NCBI GenBank assembly: GCA_964502145.1
Contig: CAZCVI010000009.1
Span: 73,723 to 137,722 of the forward strand
Source: CAZCVI01 sp964502145
GTDB taxonomy: Bacteria; Acidobacteriota; Aminicenantia; UBA2199
DNA length: 64,000 nucleotides
Direction: 5' to 3'
Every line of letters starts with the position of its first letter. Position 1 is the stretch's first letter. The translations under genes and the position numbers were made by a program. The notes beneath the pieces were generated by a model that saw nothing but the letters and a program-made list of their open reading frames with translations, ran no database searches and had not been told where the DNA came from. Below are positions 27,437 to 37,223 of the stretch, piece after piece.

Positions 27437-27519
27437 GACTTCTTAAGAAGAATATTAAACCCCAAAATTTCCCGAAGGGGTGGGCACGAGGCAGCCCCAC
27501 CCCGACACCTTTTTTTATA

Positions 27520-30162
27520 TTAATTGGCAATAATCACATTCTCCAGCAGGAAAGGTACGCTTTCCTGCGTGGCGGTATCCACGGCTATGGCACTGAGGGT
27601 GTATGTGCCATTGGGATAAAGGGTGGTGTTGAGAGATACATTAAAAATGACCTCTTTCTGTGGGCTTTCATGCCAATCATCGACCAATTGAGTGCCCAAA
27701 TATAATCGTATTGCTCCTACTCCCTTGTAATCATTGGCATAGACAGCGACTTTAACGGTTCCGCTTAGGGGCGAGGTATTGGGCGTGAGCTGGATGCCAG
27801 TCACGGTGGGGGGATTATCGACAACAGTCACAGAAATAGAATCGGTATCAATTTGATCGGCGAAATCGTAGACGATGGTTTTTATTTGATGGGGGCCAGC
27901 GAGCACATTGGCAGTAGACCAATCATACCTGTAAGCAGGGACGGTGACAGTTTCTTTTAGTATGTCATCGACATAAAACTCCACTTTTTTAACCCCAAAA
28001 TCATCTCTGGCCACTACATTGATGGTGACATCGCCGGAAACGATATCACCGTCATCAAGGTCTTTAATAGAAATTTGCGGCGGTGCGCCAAAACCGTTAT
28101 CCAGTTCTGTGGCGGTAATATCCATGTCTTTAACACCTTGGGCGGAGATGCGGAGAACAGCCACGCCATTTTTATCAATAACCTCGGTAGGGTCCTCGTC
28201 TTTGGCGGCTTGGACGGTAACAGTTTGCAAGGTACTCCAGTCGGAGGTGGAAAAAACAAGTTGTGGGTTTGAGGTGATGCTGATATCGGTATCACCGCTA
28301 AAACGGATTACGTTGGCGGTGATGGAGGTGGTGGGTTTGGCGGTGAGTCGAACCTGAAAGGTGCGGGTTTCAGTCTCTGGAATAGTGAACGGGGTGTCAA
28401 TAATGACCTCAAAACTAAGGGTGTTTTTGTCTATGACTGTAACAGGTACATCAATATCGGTAAACCCGTCGGCACGAAAGCGGATGGTGCCGGTATCGTT
28501 CAATGCATCATCATCCTTGGCTGCAGACACGGTAACGTCTTGGAACGTGTCATAGTTGCTGGCATCAAAAATTAAACTGGTTACTGGCAGGGTGATATCA
28601 CTGGAACTGTCATTGACGGTGCTGACCTGGACGGTCAAAGGGCTGATGGGAGCGGCGGAAATTTTAACTTGGATGATCCCGCTTGCGCCCTCGTCGAATT
28701 CCACATGATCTGGGTCGATCACAAAATGAAATGCATCGTCATCGATCACTGTCACATAGACAAATTTGTCCTCCATATCTGCGGCACTGACCCGAATGAC
28801 CGCGTATCCATTAACGGTATCGGGATCATGGTTGGCATAGACGGTGACGGATTGCTCCACCCTGAAATTTTCAGCGTTAAAAGTAAGCATGCCACCGGGC
28901 GGGGCAGGGATGGTAACTGTTTTATCGCCACTCACCCAACTGGCAGTCACGGTTACGGGGGTAGTGGGTGCGGAAATCAAGCTAACCTGGAACCTGGCGT
29001 CTTCATTCTCCCTTACCACCAAGTTCTCGACGGAAATTTTTAAGCCGAGAGAATCGTTATCTATTTCCTTGGCCAGAACAATTTTGTCAGGGATTCCCCC
29101 GCCCGGGTTTTGGATACGAATATGTGCCTCACCATTGATGATATCGTCATCTGACCTGGCGTATAATACAACGGTTTGTTCGACTTGATAATTGCCCTGG
29201 GTGAAGGTGATCAAGTTCCCGGAGGTAACCTGGAGGTCCATGTCGTCACTTACCTCGCCAGCATTATTGACGGTAACAACGACATCGTTCTGGGGTTTGG
29301 CGGAAAGGCGCAAGGTAAAGGTAGCGGTGCCGTTCTCAGGTACGTTCACGATATCGGTGTTGGTGATGAACCCGACCTTATCGGCACTGACAGTGAGGGT
29401 ATGATTTTTGTTCATGGTAACGGTGCCATTTACCGCGACTTCCACGCCGTCGAGCCGCACGGATAGATTGCCGTAGCCGTTTTGGGCGGAAAAGCTGTAA
29501 GGTACGGTCTCGTTCTTGCGGTAGATGTGGTTCCCGGCGATAGGAACGCCAGTGACACCTTCCCCGGTATTGATGGTCAGGGTATATTTCTTGCTTTTCT
29601 TGATCAGAATATACACGGTAGCGCCCACTAACACGGCGCCAGCGGCCACGAGGAACCAGGGGAATTTTTTCTTTTTACGTGTGCCCGGACCAAAAATCAT
29701 CTTGGACAACACGTGTTTTTTGTACAAGGGCAGGCTGTTCAAATCTATGCCGGGGACCTGGGTCACATGGCATTCATCCACGGCTTTTTTGTAATTTTCC
29801 ACGGCCAGGTCATTGACGGAATCTTTTTCATAGATAGCGCCCATCAATAGAAAAGAGCGGCCCATTATTTCTTTGAGTTCCATGTTCTTTTCTAAAATAA
29901 TTCCCACTATCCCTTCAAGACGTTTTAGCGCGTTTACTTTTTGCCCTTTTTTATAACTCTCGGCAGCCCGTTGAAATTGATTTTGGATTTCATCATTGCT
30001 CTGCGCGAGCAACATGAAGTCCATCTGCCAAAGAAACGTAACTATAACAAATAAAACAATAATTTTTTTCGACAATGTGATTCTCTCGGAGTTTTGATTA
30101 TACGTCACAACTGTATTAACTCCCCGGATTTTCTTCTTTAATACATCTAAAACCTTCTTCAT
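27520..30162 (-). CDS. Large exported protein with Calx-beta-like and Ig-like repeats
   Basis: About 880 residues. A basic N-terminus and hydrophobic segment (around 32-52) suggest export or anchoring. Next is a helical, TPR-like region (about 55-155), then a transmembrane segment FPWFLVAAGAVLVGATVYIL after RKKKK. The rest is beta-rich: an Ig-like repeat (YTLTINTGEGVTG), about four Calx-beta-like repeats each with an acidic DDD-type calcium-binding turn (VIDDDAF, VSAAKDDDALND), and two Ig-like domains near the C-terminus (DDFGVKKVEFYVDD). It overlaps the kinase gene end by about 50 nt. The start at 30162 is preferred because GGGAGGG lies at proper spacing; ATG at 30168 is the alternative. Likely partner or substrate of the upstream kinase. 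Confidence 0.75.
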   Translation of the reverse strand: MKKVLDVLKKKIRGVNTVVTYNQNSERITLSKKIIVLFVIVTFLWQMDFMLLAQSNDEIQNQFQRAAESYKKGQKVNALKRLEGIVGIILEKNMELKEIMGRSFLLMGAIYEKDSVNDLAVENYKKAVDECHVTQVPGIDLNSLPLYKKHVLSKMIFGPGTRKKKKFPWFLVAAGAVLVGATVYILIKKSKKYTLTINTGEGVTGVPIAGNHIYRKNETVPYSFSAQNGYGNLSVRLDGVEVAVNGTVTMNKNHTLTVSADKVGFITNTDIVNVPENGTATFTLRLSAKPQNDVVVTVNNAGEVSDDMDLQVTSGNLITFTQGNYQVEQTVVLYARSDDDIINGEAHIRIQNPGGGIPDKIVLAKEIDNDSLGLKISVENLVVRENEDARFQVSLISAPTTPVTVTASWVSGDKTVTIPAPPGGMLTFNAENFRVEQSVTVYANHDPDTVNGYAVIRVSAADMEDKFVYVTVIDDDAFHFVIDPDHVEFDEGASGIIQVKISAAPISPLTVQVSTVNDSSSDITLPVTSLIFDASNYDTFQDVTVSAAKDDDALNDTGTIRFRADGFTDIDVPVTVIDKNTLSFEVIIDTPFTIPETETRTFQVRLTAKPTTSITANVIRFSGDTDISITSNPQLVFSTSDWSTLQTVTVQAAKDEDPTEVIDKNGVAVLRISAQGVKDMDITATELDNGFGAPPQISIKDLDDGDIVSGDVTINVVARDDFGVKKVEFYVDDILKETVTVPAYRYDWSTANVLAGPHQIKTIVYDFADQIDTDSISVTVVDNPPTVTGIQLTPNTSPLSGTVKVAVYANDYKGVGAIRLYLGTQLVDDWHESPQKEVIFNVSLNTTLYPNGTYTLSAIAVDTATQESVPFLLENVIIAN

Positions 30163-32434
30163 CTTCATCCCTCCCCAAACGATTTTTACTGATCTTTAAA
30201 TCTTCTTTTGAAGAAAAAAAGCTTCCCCCTTTTAATATATTCCCTTTCACCCACTCCCAAACATTGCCGGCCATATTAACGACATTAAAAGGAGAGGCAA
30301 AGGCCTCGAAACTTTTAACGGGTGCGGTGCCGCTGTACCCGTCTTTTTCCACGGATTCTTCGAGGGAGTCAAAGTTGGCACGCCAGATCCCCCCGGCGTC
30401 AGGCAACTCTTCACCCCAGGGATACGTGGTATCTCCTTTCCCAGCGACATATTCCCATTCCTCAAGCCTGGGCAAACGGAACCCATATTGCTTGTTGTAC
30501 TTTTCAGCCTCAGCATACCACACAACAACGGGGAACTCGTCCTCATTGCGGATGAATTTACTGTTTTTTTTGGTTGGTCGGCTGATATTTAGGGCTTTCA
30601 GGAACCGCCGGTATTGTGCATTGGATACTTCATACTTATCGATCCAGAAATTTTTCTCCGGGATATACATCATGTGATGGAAATTACGATCCTCACCGAA
30701 GGTGTATTCATAATATCCCTTTTTATTTTTAACAATGGCACCGTCCCAGTACTTTTCGGGGGGTAAGCGGCGTTCTGTCCTGGTTAATTGTTCTTTTAGC
30801 TGGTTGAGATAAATAGAATCGGGGTAGTTGCGTTTAAAATCGAGATAAGCATTCAGAGTCACGGTGTCTTTGATATTTTGGTAAATCGTTTTGCCGTTTT
30901 GTTTTTCAAAATCCCGGCGTTTTTGTTCCAGGGTTTGTGCCAGTTGTTTAATTTCCTCGTTCTCCGGCCCCATTAATGCGCTGGCTTTTTTTAATTGAAG
31001 GGAAGCGGCCTCGTAATCATTGGCATTGATTTGCAGGGCGGCGGCGTCGATAGCAACACGGAATTCCTGTTGGGTCCGAATGGTTGTATCGAGTGTTTCC
31101 ATGGTTTTAGCCAGGTTCTTCAGTATCTCTTTGCCCATGGGGTCCTTTTCCATATCGCGATAGCTATAGCGGAATTGGCGGCATCTTTTTTGTTTTTCAA
31201 TGTCTTGGGCTTGGCTGGCCAGGAATAAACCAAGCTCAGCATATGTTTTTTGCATCTCCGCCAGACGCACGGGTCCTGGTTGCGATTCGGAAAGGGGGTC
31301 CACCTGGGAATTTTTTTTGTCAGGGGGCAGGGGCGGAGTAGTGATAGGGTGACCCTGGGTCTTTGCTATTTTTATATCTGGCGCGAATTCTTTTCCAACT
31401 CTTTTCCCAGAATCACCTGAAAAGGGTTGGAAGATCAAGGTGGCACCGATCAGGATACATATCAAAATGCTGGCATACACTGCCCAAAGTGGTAAGCGTC
31501 GTTTCACAGAGCGGGGAATTTTTTTGATGACGTGAATTTCCCGCAAAGCTTCCCTGAATTCGAGGGCGGATTTATAGCGATGGGTTGGAGCTTTGGCCAT
31601 GGCAGTGGCCAGGATTAGGTCGGTTCCGGGTGGTAAGACTGGATTTTTAGCACACACGGAGGGCACAGGTTGACTGCGGTGGGCATTCATCACCTCGATA
31701 AAATTCCCTCCTTTAAAGGGGGTATCCCCGGTCAGCATTTCAAACAACACGACGCCAAAGGAATAAATATCCAGGGCAGGCCCTACATTACTACTGTCCA
31801 GAAATTGTTCGGGAGCCATATAGGCGGGGGAACCGAGGAGGGCACCGGTGGTAGTTAACTTGGTGCCGCCAACAATGTCCTTGGCAATACCAAAATCAAT
31901 GATAACGGCTTCACCGGTAGCTTCGCGGATCATGATGTTAGAGGCTTTGATGTCCCGGTGGATAATATTGCAGCTATGCATGGCTTCCAATGCTTCCAAG
32001 ACGTTATTGGAGATATCTATGGCCTGACTAATATCTATAGGGGCGTTATGCTTGATGAATTCAGCGAGATTCTCGCCCCGGATATAACTCATGATAAAAT
32101 AGGGTATTTCGATATCCTCTATGGGATCGGCCAGAACGCCCGTATCGTAGATTTCAACAATACTGGGATGATTGATTTTCTCATAAAGCCGGGCTTCAGA
32201 AATAAAACGCCGTTTGATTTCATTGAATTTGGGTTTCACATCGGAGAGATTTTGTTTCTTTAATCGTTGCAACAGATAGTGATAATCGAGTATTTTTAAG
32301 GCCCGGTCCTCGCCAGTGGGGGTATATTTCATCAGGTAGACATTGGAATATTCACCGCCCCCCAAGTGTTTGGTGAGTTTATAGCTACCGCTTAATTCAT
32401 GCAAAATGGCATCTAAAATAGTATCCTTCTCCAC
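30116..32434 (-). CDS. Ser/Thr protein kinase fused to a formylglycine-generating-enzyme-like domain
   Basis: A 772-residue membrane protein. Residues 15-280 are a Hanks-type kinase: GGGEYSNVYLM (glycine loop), HRDIKASNIM (catalytic loop) and DFGIAKD (Mg loop). A transmembrane segment (WAVYASILICILIGATLIF) near 320 leads to a coiled-coil linker. The last about 210 residues form an FGE-sulfatase/SUMF1-type domain with WIDKYEVSNAQY, RLPRLEEWEY, NMAGNVWEWV and GFRC. In such fusions the FGE-like fold often acts as a ligand-binding sensor rather than an enzyme; the second Cys of the classical active-site pair is not evident. The start is GTG. The gene overlaps the Calx-beta gene, forming one operon. 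Confidence 0.9.
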   Translation of the reverse strand: MEKDTILDAILHELSGSYKLTKHLGGGEYSNVYLMKYTPTGEDRALKILDYHYLLQRLKKQNLSDVKPKFNEIKRRFISEARLYEKINHPSIVEIYDTGVLADPIEDIEIPYFIMSYIRGENLAEFIKHNAPIDISQAIDISNNVLEALEAMHSCNIIHRDIKASNIMIREATGEAVIIDFGIAKDIVGGTKLTTTGALLGSPAYMAPEQFLDSSNVGPALDIYSFGVVLFEMLTGDTPFKGGNFIEVMNAHRSQPVPSVCAKNPVLPPGTDLILATAMAKAPTHRYKSALEFREALREIHVIKKIPRSVKRRLPLWAVYASILICILIGATLIFQPFSGDSGKRVGKEFAPDIKIAKTQGHPITTPPLPPDKKNSQVDPLSESQPGPVRLAEMQKTYAELGLFLASQAQDIEKQKRCRQFRYSYRDMEKDPMGKEILKNLAKTMETLDTTIRTQQEFRVAIDAAALQINANDYEAASLQLKKASALMGPENEEIKQLAQTLEQKRRDFEKQNGKTIYQNIKDTVTLNAYLDFKRNYPDSIYLNQLKEQLTRTERRLPPEKYWDGAIVKNKKGYYEYTFGEDRNFHHMMYIPEKNFWIDKYEVSNAQYRRFLKALNISRPTKKNSKFIRNEDEFPVVVWYAEAEKYNKQYGFRLPRLEEWEYVAGKGDTTYPWGEELPDAGGIWRANFDSLEESVEKDGYSGTAPVKSFEAFASPFNVVNMAGNVWEWVKGNILKGGSFFSSKEDLKISKNRLGRDEDEEGFRCIKEENPGS

Positions 32435-32547
32435 AGTCGTTTTATTACTCCAGCACGTAATATTGAATTTTAAGACATTGTCCAGTTTTTTTCAAGTAGG
32501 TAAGGGTAAAAATAAATAAATCCCAACGTTTTGTTATTATATTATTA

Positions 32548-34002
32548 CTATTCGGGGTCCTTCATTTTGCTACGCAGGGCGCTACGGGTAAGTCCCAGAT
32601 ATTGGGCGGTTTTTGTTTTATTGCCGTCAAACCGTTGCAATACCTTTTGCACGATCTCATCCTCCAGAGCTTTAAGATCGAGTTTATCGGGTGGTAATTT
32701 GATTTTCCCTGGTTCCAACACGCAGGTTTCCACCATCATGGGTTCCATCGGGTTATGTCCGGAGCTTAAAAACTGGAGGTGTTCAGGCCGGATTTCGAAA
32801 TCATCATAGAGCAGAATCACGCGTTCGATAGTATTTTGAAGTTGGCGAATATTTCCGGGCCAGGGAAACTGTTCGAGGGTGGTGATGGTCTCGCGGTGCA
32901 AGAAGCGGAATTTACGGTTCTTTTTTTCTGCATACTTGAAAAGAAACAACTGGGCAAGGGGTGCGATGGCTTCTTTACGTTCGCGTAGGGGCGGCACAAA
33001 CACGTAACCGACATTCATGCGATAATAGAGGTCCTCGCGGAAGCGTCCTTCCTTGACTTTTTGGCTCAAGTCCTGGTTGGTGGCGCACACCACACGGATA
33101 TCAAGGTTGATCTTCTTTAAGCCACCGACGCGGTAGATGGCTCTTTCTTCAAGTACGCGGAGTAATTTGGGTTGGATTTCCAAGGGTAGATCGCCGATTT
33201 CATCTAAAAATATGGTGCCGCCTTGGGCAAGTTCGAATTTACCGATCGCACCTTTCTTTTTGGCGTCGGTGAATGCGCCTTCCTCGTAGCCGAACAATTC
33301 TGTTTCAAAAAGATTGCCGGGAATAGCGGAGCAGTTGATAGAAATAAAAGGGGTGGTGATATCACCATTGCCATAGTGGATCATGCGGGCTACGACTTCT
33401 TTGCCAGTGCCGGTTTCACCTTCAATGAGTATGGGAATAGCGCGGTCCTGGTGTAGTTTGACCACAAGGTCGCGGATTTCGCGCATCTTGGCCGAATAAA
33501 TCCCGATGTCTCCCAGCCCAACGATTTTACTATAGGCGCTCTGGATGCGCTCATATTTTTCGCGTACCTCGGTGGTGGCTTGATAGAGTTTTTGGTCGAA
33601 GTGTTTTTTCAGGTCGGTATTTTCTTTGAGCAGGGAGATATGTTCTTGGACGCGGAGAACTATGGAAGCCAATTCTTCGACATCAATGGGTTTGAGCAAA
33701 TAATCATAGGCCCCGGCGCGCATGGCCTGGATGGCAGAATCCATGTTCCCATAACCGGTAATCAATACTATATCGGTAAAGCGACTTTGCGGCAATCCAG
33801 TGATATAGCGGGAGAGTTCGATACCGTTAATGCCGGGCAGACGAATATCAGAAATGACAAGGGGAAAAGGATTGTCCTGATATAATTTTAATGCCTCGCT
33901 ACCATTATCACAACGTGTGACATCATGGCCCAACTGGTGGGTTAAAAAACCGTATATGGCTTGCAAACTGAGTTCTTCATCATCAATTAACAAAATTCTC
34001 AT
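32548..34002 (-). CDS. NtrC-family sigma-54-dependent response regulator
   Basis: A 484-residue activator. The receiver domain (LLIDDEELS, VISDIRLPGINGIE, LLKPID) is followed by the AAA+ domain with GETGTGKEVVARM (Walker A) and GGTIFLDEIGDLP (Walker B). The C-terminal Fis-type HTH reads VLQRFDGNKTKTAQYLGLTR. The sigma-54 contact loop is GAFTDA instead of the canonical GAFTGA, a variant seen in some activators. It overlaps the sensor kinase gene by 20 nt, so the pair forms one system. Target promoters are unknown. Confidence 0.94.
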   Translation of the reverse strand: MRILLIDDEELSLQAIYGFLTHQLGHDVTRCDNGSEALKLYQDNPFPLVISDIRLPGINGIELSRYITGLPQSRFTDIVLITGYGNMDSAIQAMRAGAYDYLLKPIDVEELASIVLRVQEHISLLKENTDLKKHFDQKLYQATTEVREKYERIQSAYSKIVGLGDIGIYSAKMREIRDLVVKLHQDRAIPILIEGETGTGKEVVARMIHYGNGDITTPFISINCSAIPGNLFETELFGYEEGAFTDAKKKGAIGKFELAQGGTIFLDEIGDLPLEIQPKLLRVLEERAIYRVGGLKKINLDIRVVCATNQDLSQKVKEGRFREDLYYRMNVGYVFVPPLRERKEAIAPLAQLFLFKYAEKKNRKFRFLHRETITTLEQFPWPGNIRQLQNTIERVILLYDDFEIRPEHLQFLSSGHNPMEPMMVETCVLEPGKIKLPPDKLDLKALEDEIVQKVLQRFDGNKTKTAQYLGLTRSALRSKMKDPE

Positions 34003-36031
34003 GGCTGGTATCCTTGGTTACTGGACTAACTGGACCTATAACTGGAGCTTTTTTTGTGTCATGTTTGGGGGGATTATTTTTTGCATAGAGGGGGAATCTT
34101 AAGGTGAAGCGGGCGCCGACGATGTTATCATCGACTTTCTGGTTGGCGGCATGGATTGTACCGTTGTAACGGTCCACATATTGCTTGACAATAGCGAGTC
34201 CCAAACCCATGCCCTCGCCACCACTGTTGGTGGAAAAGAAGGGGTCCCAGAGTTTTTCAATACTTTCATGGGGGAGTCCGGGGCCGTTGTCGCAAATGAC
34301 CAAGACGACGTGGTCGTTGTCCATGGACGTAATCAGTTCGATCTTTTTTTGAACCTGTTTTTTTCCTTTTAGGGCATTAGCAGCATTAACCACGATGTTA
34401 ACAATAATTTGTTCGAAATGAATCAGGTTCCCCTGTACCATCAAGGGGTTGGTTGAGGTGCTTAAATATTCTTGGATTCCGTGGTCATGGAGTTGCTGGT
34501 GAATAAGGGAGAGGGCATTGGCCACGGCGACATTAATATCTACAGCGACGATGGCAGGAGAATCGGGGACGACCCAGAAGGCGCGCATGTTCTGGATAAT
34601 TTCCACGATCCGTTTAACGGATTTAGAGATGAGGTTTAATTGCTCAATAAAGGGTTCGGGGAGTGCGTTGGGGTTTCGTTTTTGCCAGTATTGGATACTG
34701 TCAGCGGTCACTTTAATAGCATTGAGGGGTTGGTTGATCTCGTGGGTAATACCGGCGGCCATCACGCCGATAGAAGCAAGTCTGGCAGATTGTTCCACTT
34801 GTTTGATGGCGGAAATCTGTTTTTTTTCCGCTATTTCTCGGGCCTGACACTCTGTTTCCAATGCTTGTTGCGCCAGTTTATGTTCTTCGATTTCGAGGTT
34901 TAATTTGCGGTTGGTTTCGCGAAGTTCAGCGGTGGCTTCATGAACGGTTTCTTCAAGGTGTTTACGATACTGTCGTAACTCGGTTTCGGCGCGTTTGTGA
35001 AAGAAAATCATCAAAAAGGTAACCAGTCCCATAAACACAAGCAGCATAAAAACAATCTTTTTTTTCTGCCGATTCACGGCATTAAAAGTGTTGGAAATGT
35101 CTTTCAGTATAAAAACACCGCCTACTTTGCGACCCATGGCATCATAAAAGGGAAACACGCCCCGGACAAAGCGTGTGTCCCCCACGGAGATCATGCCCAG
35201 CACCAACCCTTCGTCAGGGATAGTGGATAGATTATCCAGATTCTTTTGCAATAATTCGGTCTGGGAAGCGATACTGGTGGAGGTGACCAGCAGGTGATGG
35301 GTCATATCGTCCCAGTTGTCCCGCGCCCCTTTTACAGTGACCACGGACATCCAGTCAGCGCGATTGAGATATTTTTTTTCGATCAACAAGCCGTATTCGT
35401 GCCCGGTTTGTTTCTTTAAGTGCCTGAAGAGGTATGCCATTTCAACTCCCAGTTCAATATAACCGATGAGTTGAGTTTTGTGGTAAAAGGGATGGACGGC
35501 ACGTAAGGCCAGGGCGGTTTTACCCAGTTCGCTACCAGTAGCCAGTTGCCCGGTACTGATACACTTTTGCAAGGTAAACCGCATGTTTTTATCATTGCGG
35601 AAGCCAGGGTTATGAACGCGTAAAAAACAGGTTTGGTCTGGTTCGGGAGTAATAAAATACCAGTGGGTAATCCCATTTTGTAACTTGAGATGTTGATAGA
35701 TAGGCCGGGTGAATTGATACAACTGCTCGCCATCCCGCATATAAAACAACTCGCCAATAGTCTGATTGGACACCAAACCTTCCAAAGTAGCGGACAACAT
35801 GTTAACGGTGTTCCGTTCAAGTTCTTTAAATGCGACGGCGGAATTTTCGATGGTGTTCCGGGTCATAAAATCGACGTTGCTGGTATTGGATATGTTAAAT
35901 ATAATTAAAACACCGGTAACGCTTATGCCTGCAAGACCAAGAATAAAAAAAATGGCCCGGTAAACAAAAACGAAACGCCTGAGCTTCTTATTACGACTTG
36001 TATTATACGTTTCCTCTATTAAACTTTTCAC
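33983..36031 (-). CDS. Sensor histidine kinase of the NtrB/DctB type
   Basis: A roughly 680-residue kinase that should phosphorylate the NtrC-type regulator encoded downstream. A membrane segment near the N-terminus (FVYRAIFFILGLAGISVTG), an extracytoplasmic sensor of about 270 residues and a second membrane segment (IVFMLLVFMGLVTFLMIFF) come first. A coiled coil and the HisKA box GITHEINQPLNAIKV follow, then ATPase motifs ICDNGPGLP and GEGMGLGLAIVKQY. A TTG in frame at 36067 is part of the TTGACA promoter box, so the start must be further in; the GTG at 36031 lies 7 nt after the -10 box and is my choice. That would make the mRNA leaderless. Confidence 0.88.
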   Translation of the reverse strand: MKSLIEETYNTSRNKKLRRFVFVYRAIFFILGLAGISVTGVLIIFNISNTSNVDFMTRNTIENSAVAFKELERNTVNMLSATLEGLVSNQTIGELFYMRDGEQLYQFTRPIYQHLKLQNGITHWYFITPEPDQTCFLRVHNPGFRNDKNMRFTLQKCISTGQLATGSELGKTALALRAVHPFYHKTQLIGYIELGVEMAYLFRHLKKQTGHEYGLLIEKKYLNRADWMSVVTVKGARDNWDDMTHHLLVTSTSIASQTELLQKNLDNLSTIPDEGLVLGMISVGDTRFVRGVFPFYDAMGRKVGGVFILKDISNTFNAVNRQKKKIVFMLLVFMGLVTFLMIFFHKRAETELRQYRKHLEETVHEATAELRETNRKLNLEIEEHKLAQQALETECQAREIAEKKQISAIKQVEQSARLASIGVMAAGITHEINQPLNAIKVTADSIQYWQKRNPNALPEPFIEQLNLISKSVKRIVEIIQNMRAFWVVPDSPAIVAVDINVAVANALSLIHQQLHDHGIQEYLSTSTNPLMVQGNLIHFEQIIVNIVVNAANALKGKKQVQKKIELITSMDNDHVVLVICDNGPGLPHESIEKLWDPFFSTNSGGEGMGLGLAIVKQYVDRYNGTIHAANQKVDDNIVGARFTLRFPLYAKNNPPKHDTKKAPVIGPVSPVTKDTSHENFVN

Positions 36032-36038
36032 GCTATAT

Positions 36039-36067
36039 ATAATAAGGAAACGGACGACGATTGTCAA
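36039..36067 (-). promoter_or_regulatory. Consensus promoter of the kinase/NtrC operon
   Basis: On the minus strand TTGACA, exactly 17 bp, TATTAT. Transcription should begin at or next to the GTG at 36031. Confidence 0.75.
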
Positions 36068-36080
36068 CCTTTTTTCTTAA

Positions 36081-36243
36081 CCTAAATTCACCGCCAAGTT
36101 TCAGAAAAAACTGGACTATCTGGACATACTGGACATTCTGGACTTACTGGACTTCACAAAAGCTTTGATTTTTCCAGCTTGTCCAGTATGTCCAGCGTGC
36201 CACGGTTATCTGTGGCTCTTTTAAAAATGATGGTGAATCCAGG
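36081..36243. repeat. 9-bp-period TGGAC hairpin element, full copy
   Basis: The left end is CCTAAATTCACCGCCAAG. Five TGGAC units at 9-bp spacing (ACTGGACTA, TCTGGACAT and so on) follow, then a loop and complementary units (TTGTCCAGTATGTCCAG). The right end is TGATGGTGAATCCAGG, which mirrors the left end as an imperfect inverted repeat. Confidence 0.82.
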
Positions 36244-37140
36244 TTAACTGGGGGAAAAATAGCGGGTGGGCCACATGACCGACCCCGCCATCCACGCTAT
36301 TCATGAATCAGTCTAACCCAAGACCTCACCTTCCCCCCTATTTGGTCATCAGAGCGCCACAAATAACCAACGATCACACTATTTGGCAAAAAAACGCCGT
36401 CATAGGTCAATGATGGCCTAAAAATGCTCTCGTTTCACTAAAAATGGTGAGCAATGACCAAAATGGACCGATTTTTTCAGCAAATGAACCCATTTTCAGA
36501 TAAAAGGTCATCCATTGACCAAAAAACATCATCAGAGTCCAAAAAACTCCTCACTTCTCCTCAAACTGTCAATGGTGCAGAAAATTACTCAATCAATTGA
36601 GAAAATTACTGTTATGTTCGAGAATTTTTCAATAATATTACAGTAATTTTCTATTATATTTGAGAAAATTACTTGAATCACAAAGTAAATTACTGAATCA
36701 TTCGAGTTATTTTCTTACTGATTTGAGAAAATTACTGCAACCCTAGCCTTATATCGTCATGGATGACGTGATGGCTGAAAATGGCACGCTTTTTTGTTAT
36801 TTATGGCATGAATAGGTCTATTTATCACCGTTATTACTGGCGAATTCAGAAATTTCCGAATCCGTGACCTGCCTACGACAAAATTGCCGATCAATATTCA
36901 ACTATTTGCTTCTATCGCTTAAAAACCACTTTATTCATGCTCTTGCGACCCACCAGGGGCAATGGGCAGCACCAAGATGAAATTATGCCCTAAGTGGGCG
37001 AATTTTCCCCAATAACGGTCATTCTTCATTTTCTCAGAAATATCACTCTATTTAAATATAAAGCCTTTATTCTCAGCATCTTTTCTCCATTATGAAAGTA
37101 TGCCATAAAAAGAGCAGAGGAAAAAGCAAAAGAGCCTCCC
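36244..37140. other. Gene-free region of about 0.9 kb with structured, AT-rich sequence
   Basis: No reading frame here looks coding. It holds an imperfect hairpin around 36258-36302 (AATAGCG...CGCTATT), several GGTCA/TGACC motifs at 36345-36530 and the iteron-like cluster at 36580. What it does is unknown. Confidence 0.5.
36580..36738. repeat. Iteron-like cluster of GAAAATTACT motifs
   Basis: GAAAATTACT occurs directly at 36580, 36601, 36664 and 36727 and inverted at 36642, with a near copy (GTAAATTACTG) at 36685. Three copies extend to TTGAGAAAATTACT. Such density in 160 bp suggests a protein-binding array or a folded RNA. Confidence 0.6.
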
Positions 37141-37145
37141 TAAAT

Positions 37146-37209
37146 TCACTCCCAATACTTTAAATGACTATTAAACAATATGGGAAGAATGGGAGAGCGG
37201 GGGATAGGC
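37146..37209. repeat. 9-bp-period TCCCA/TGGGA element
   Basis: A short left arm (ACTCCCAAT) is followed after about 25 nt by TATGGGAAG/AATGGGAGA/GCGGGGGAT, in 9-bp phase. It is a small relative of the array at 56566. Confidence 0.4.
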
Positions 37210-37223
37210 AGCGCCCCAAAGAG

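Noticed and set aside
27478..27519. GGGGTGGG/CCCACCCC hairpin as terminator
   Set aside because: The T-run lies on the plus-strand side, where no upstream gene needs it; for the minus-strand Calx-beta gene the tail is not T-rich.
33983..36067. TTG at 36067 as the start of the histidine kinase
   Set aside because: This TTG is the beginning of the TTGACA -35 box, so it would lie upstream of the transcript start.
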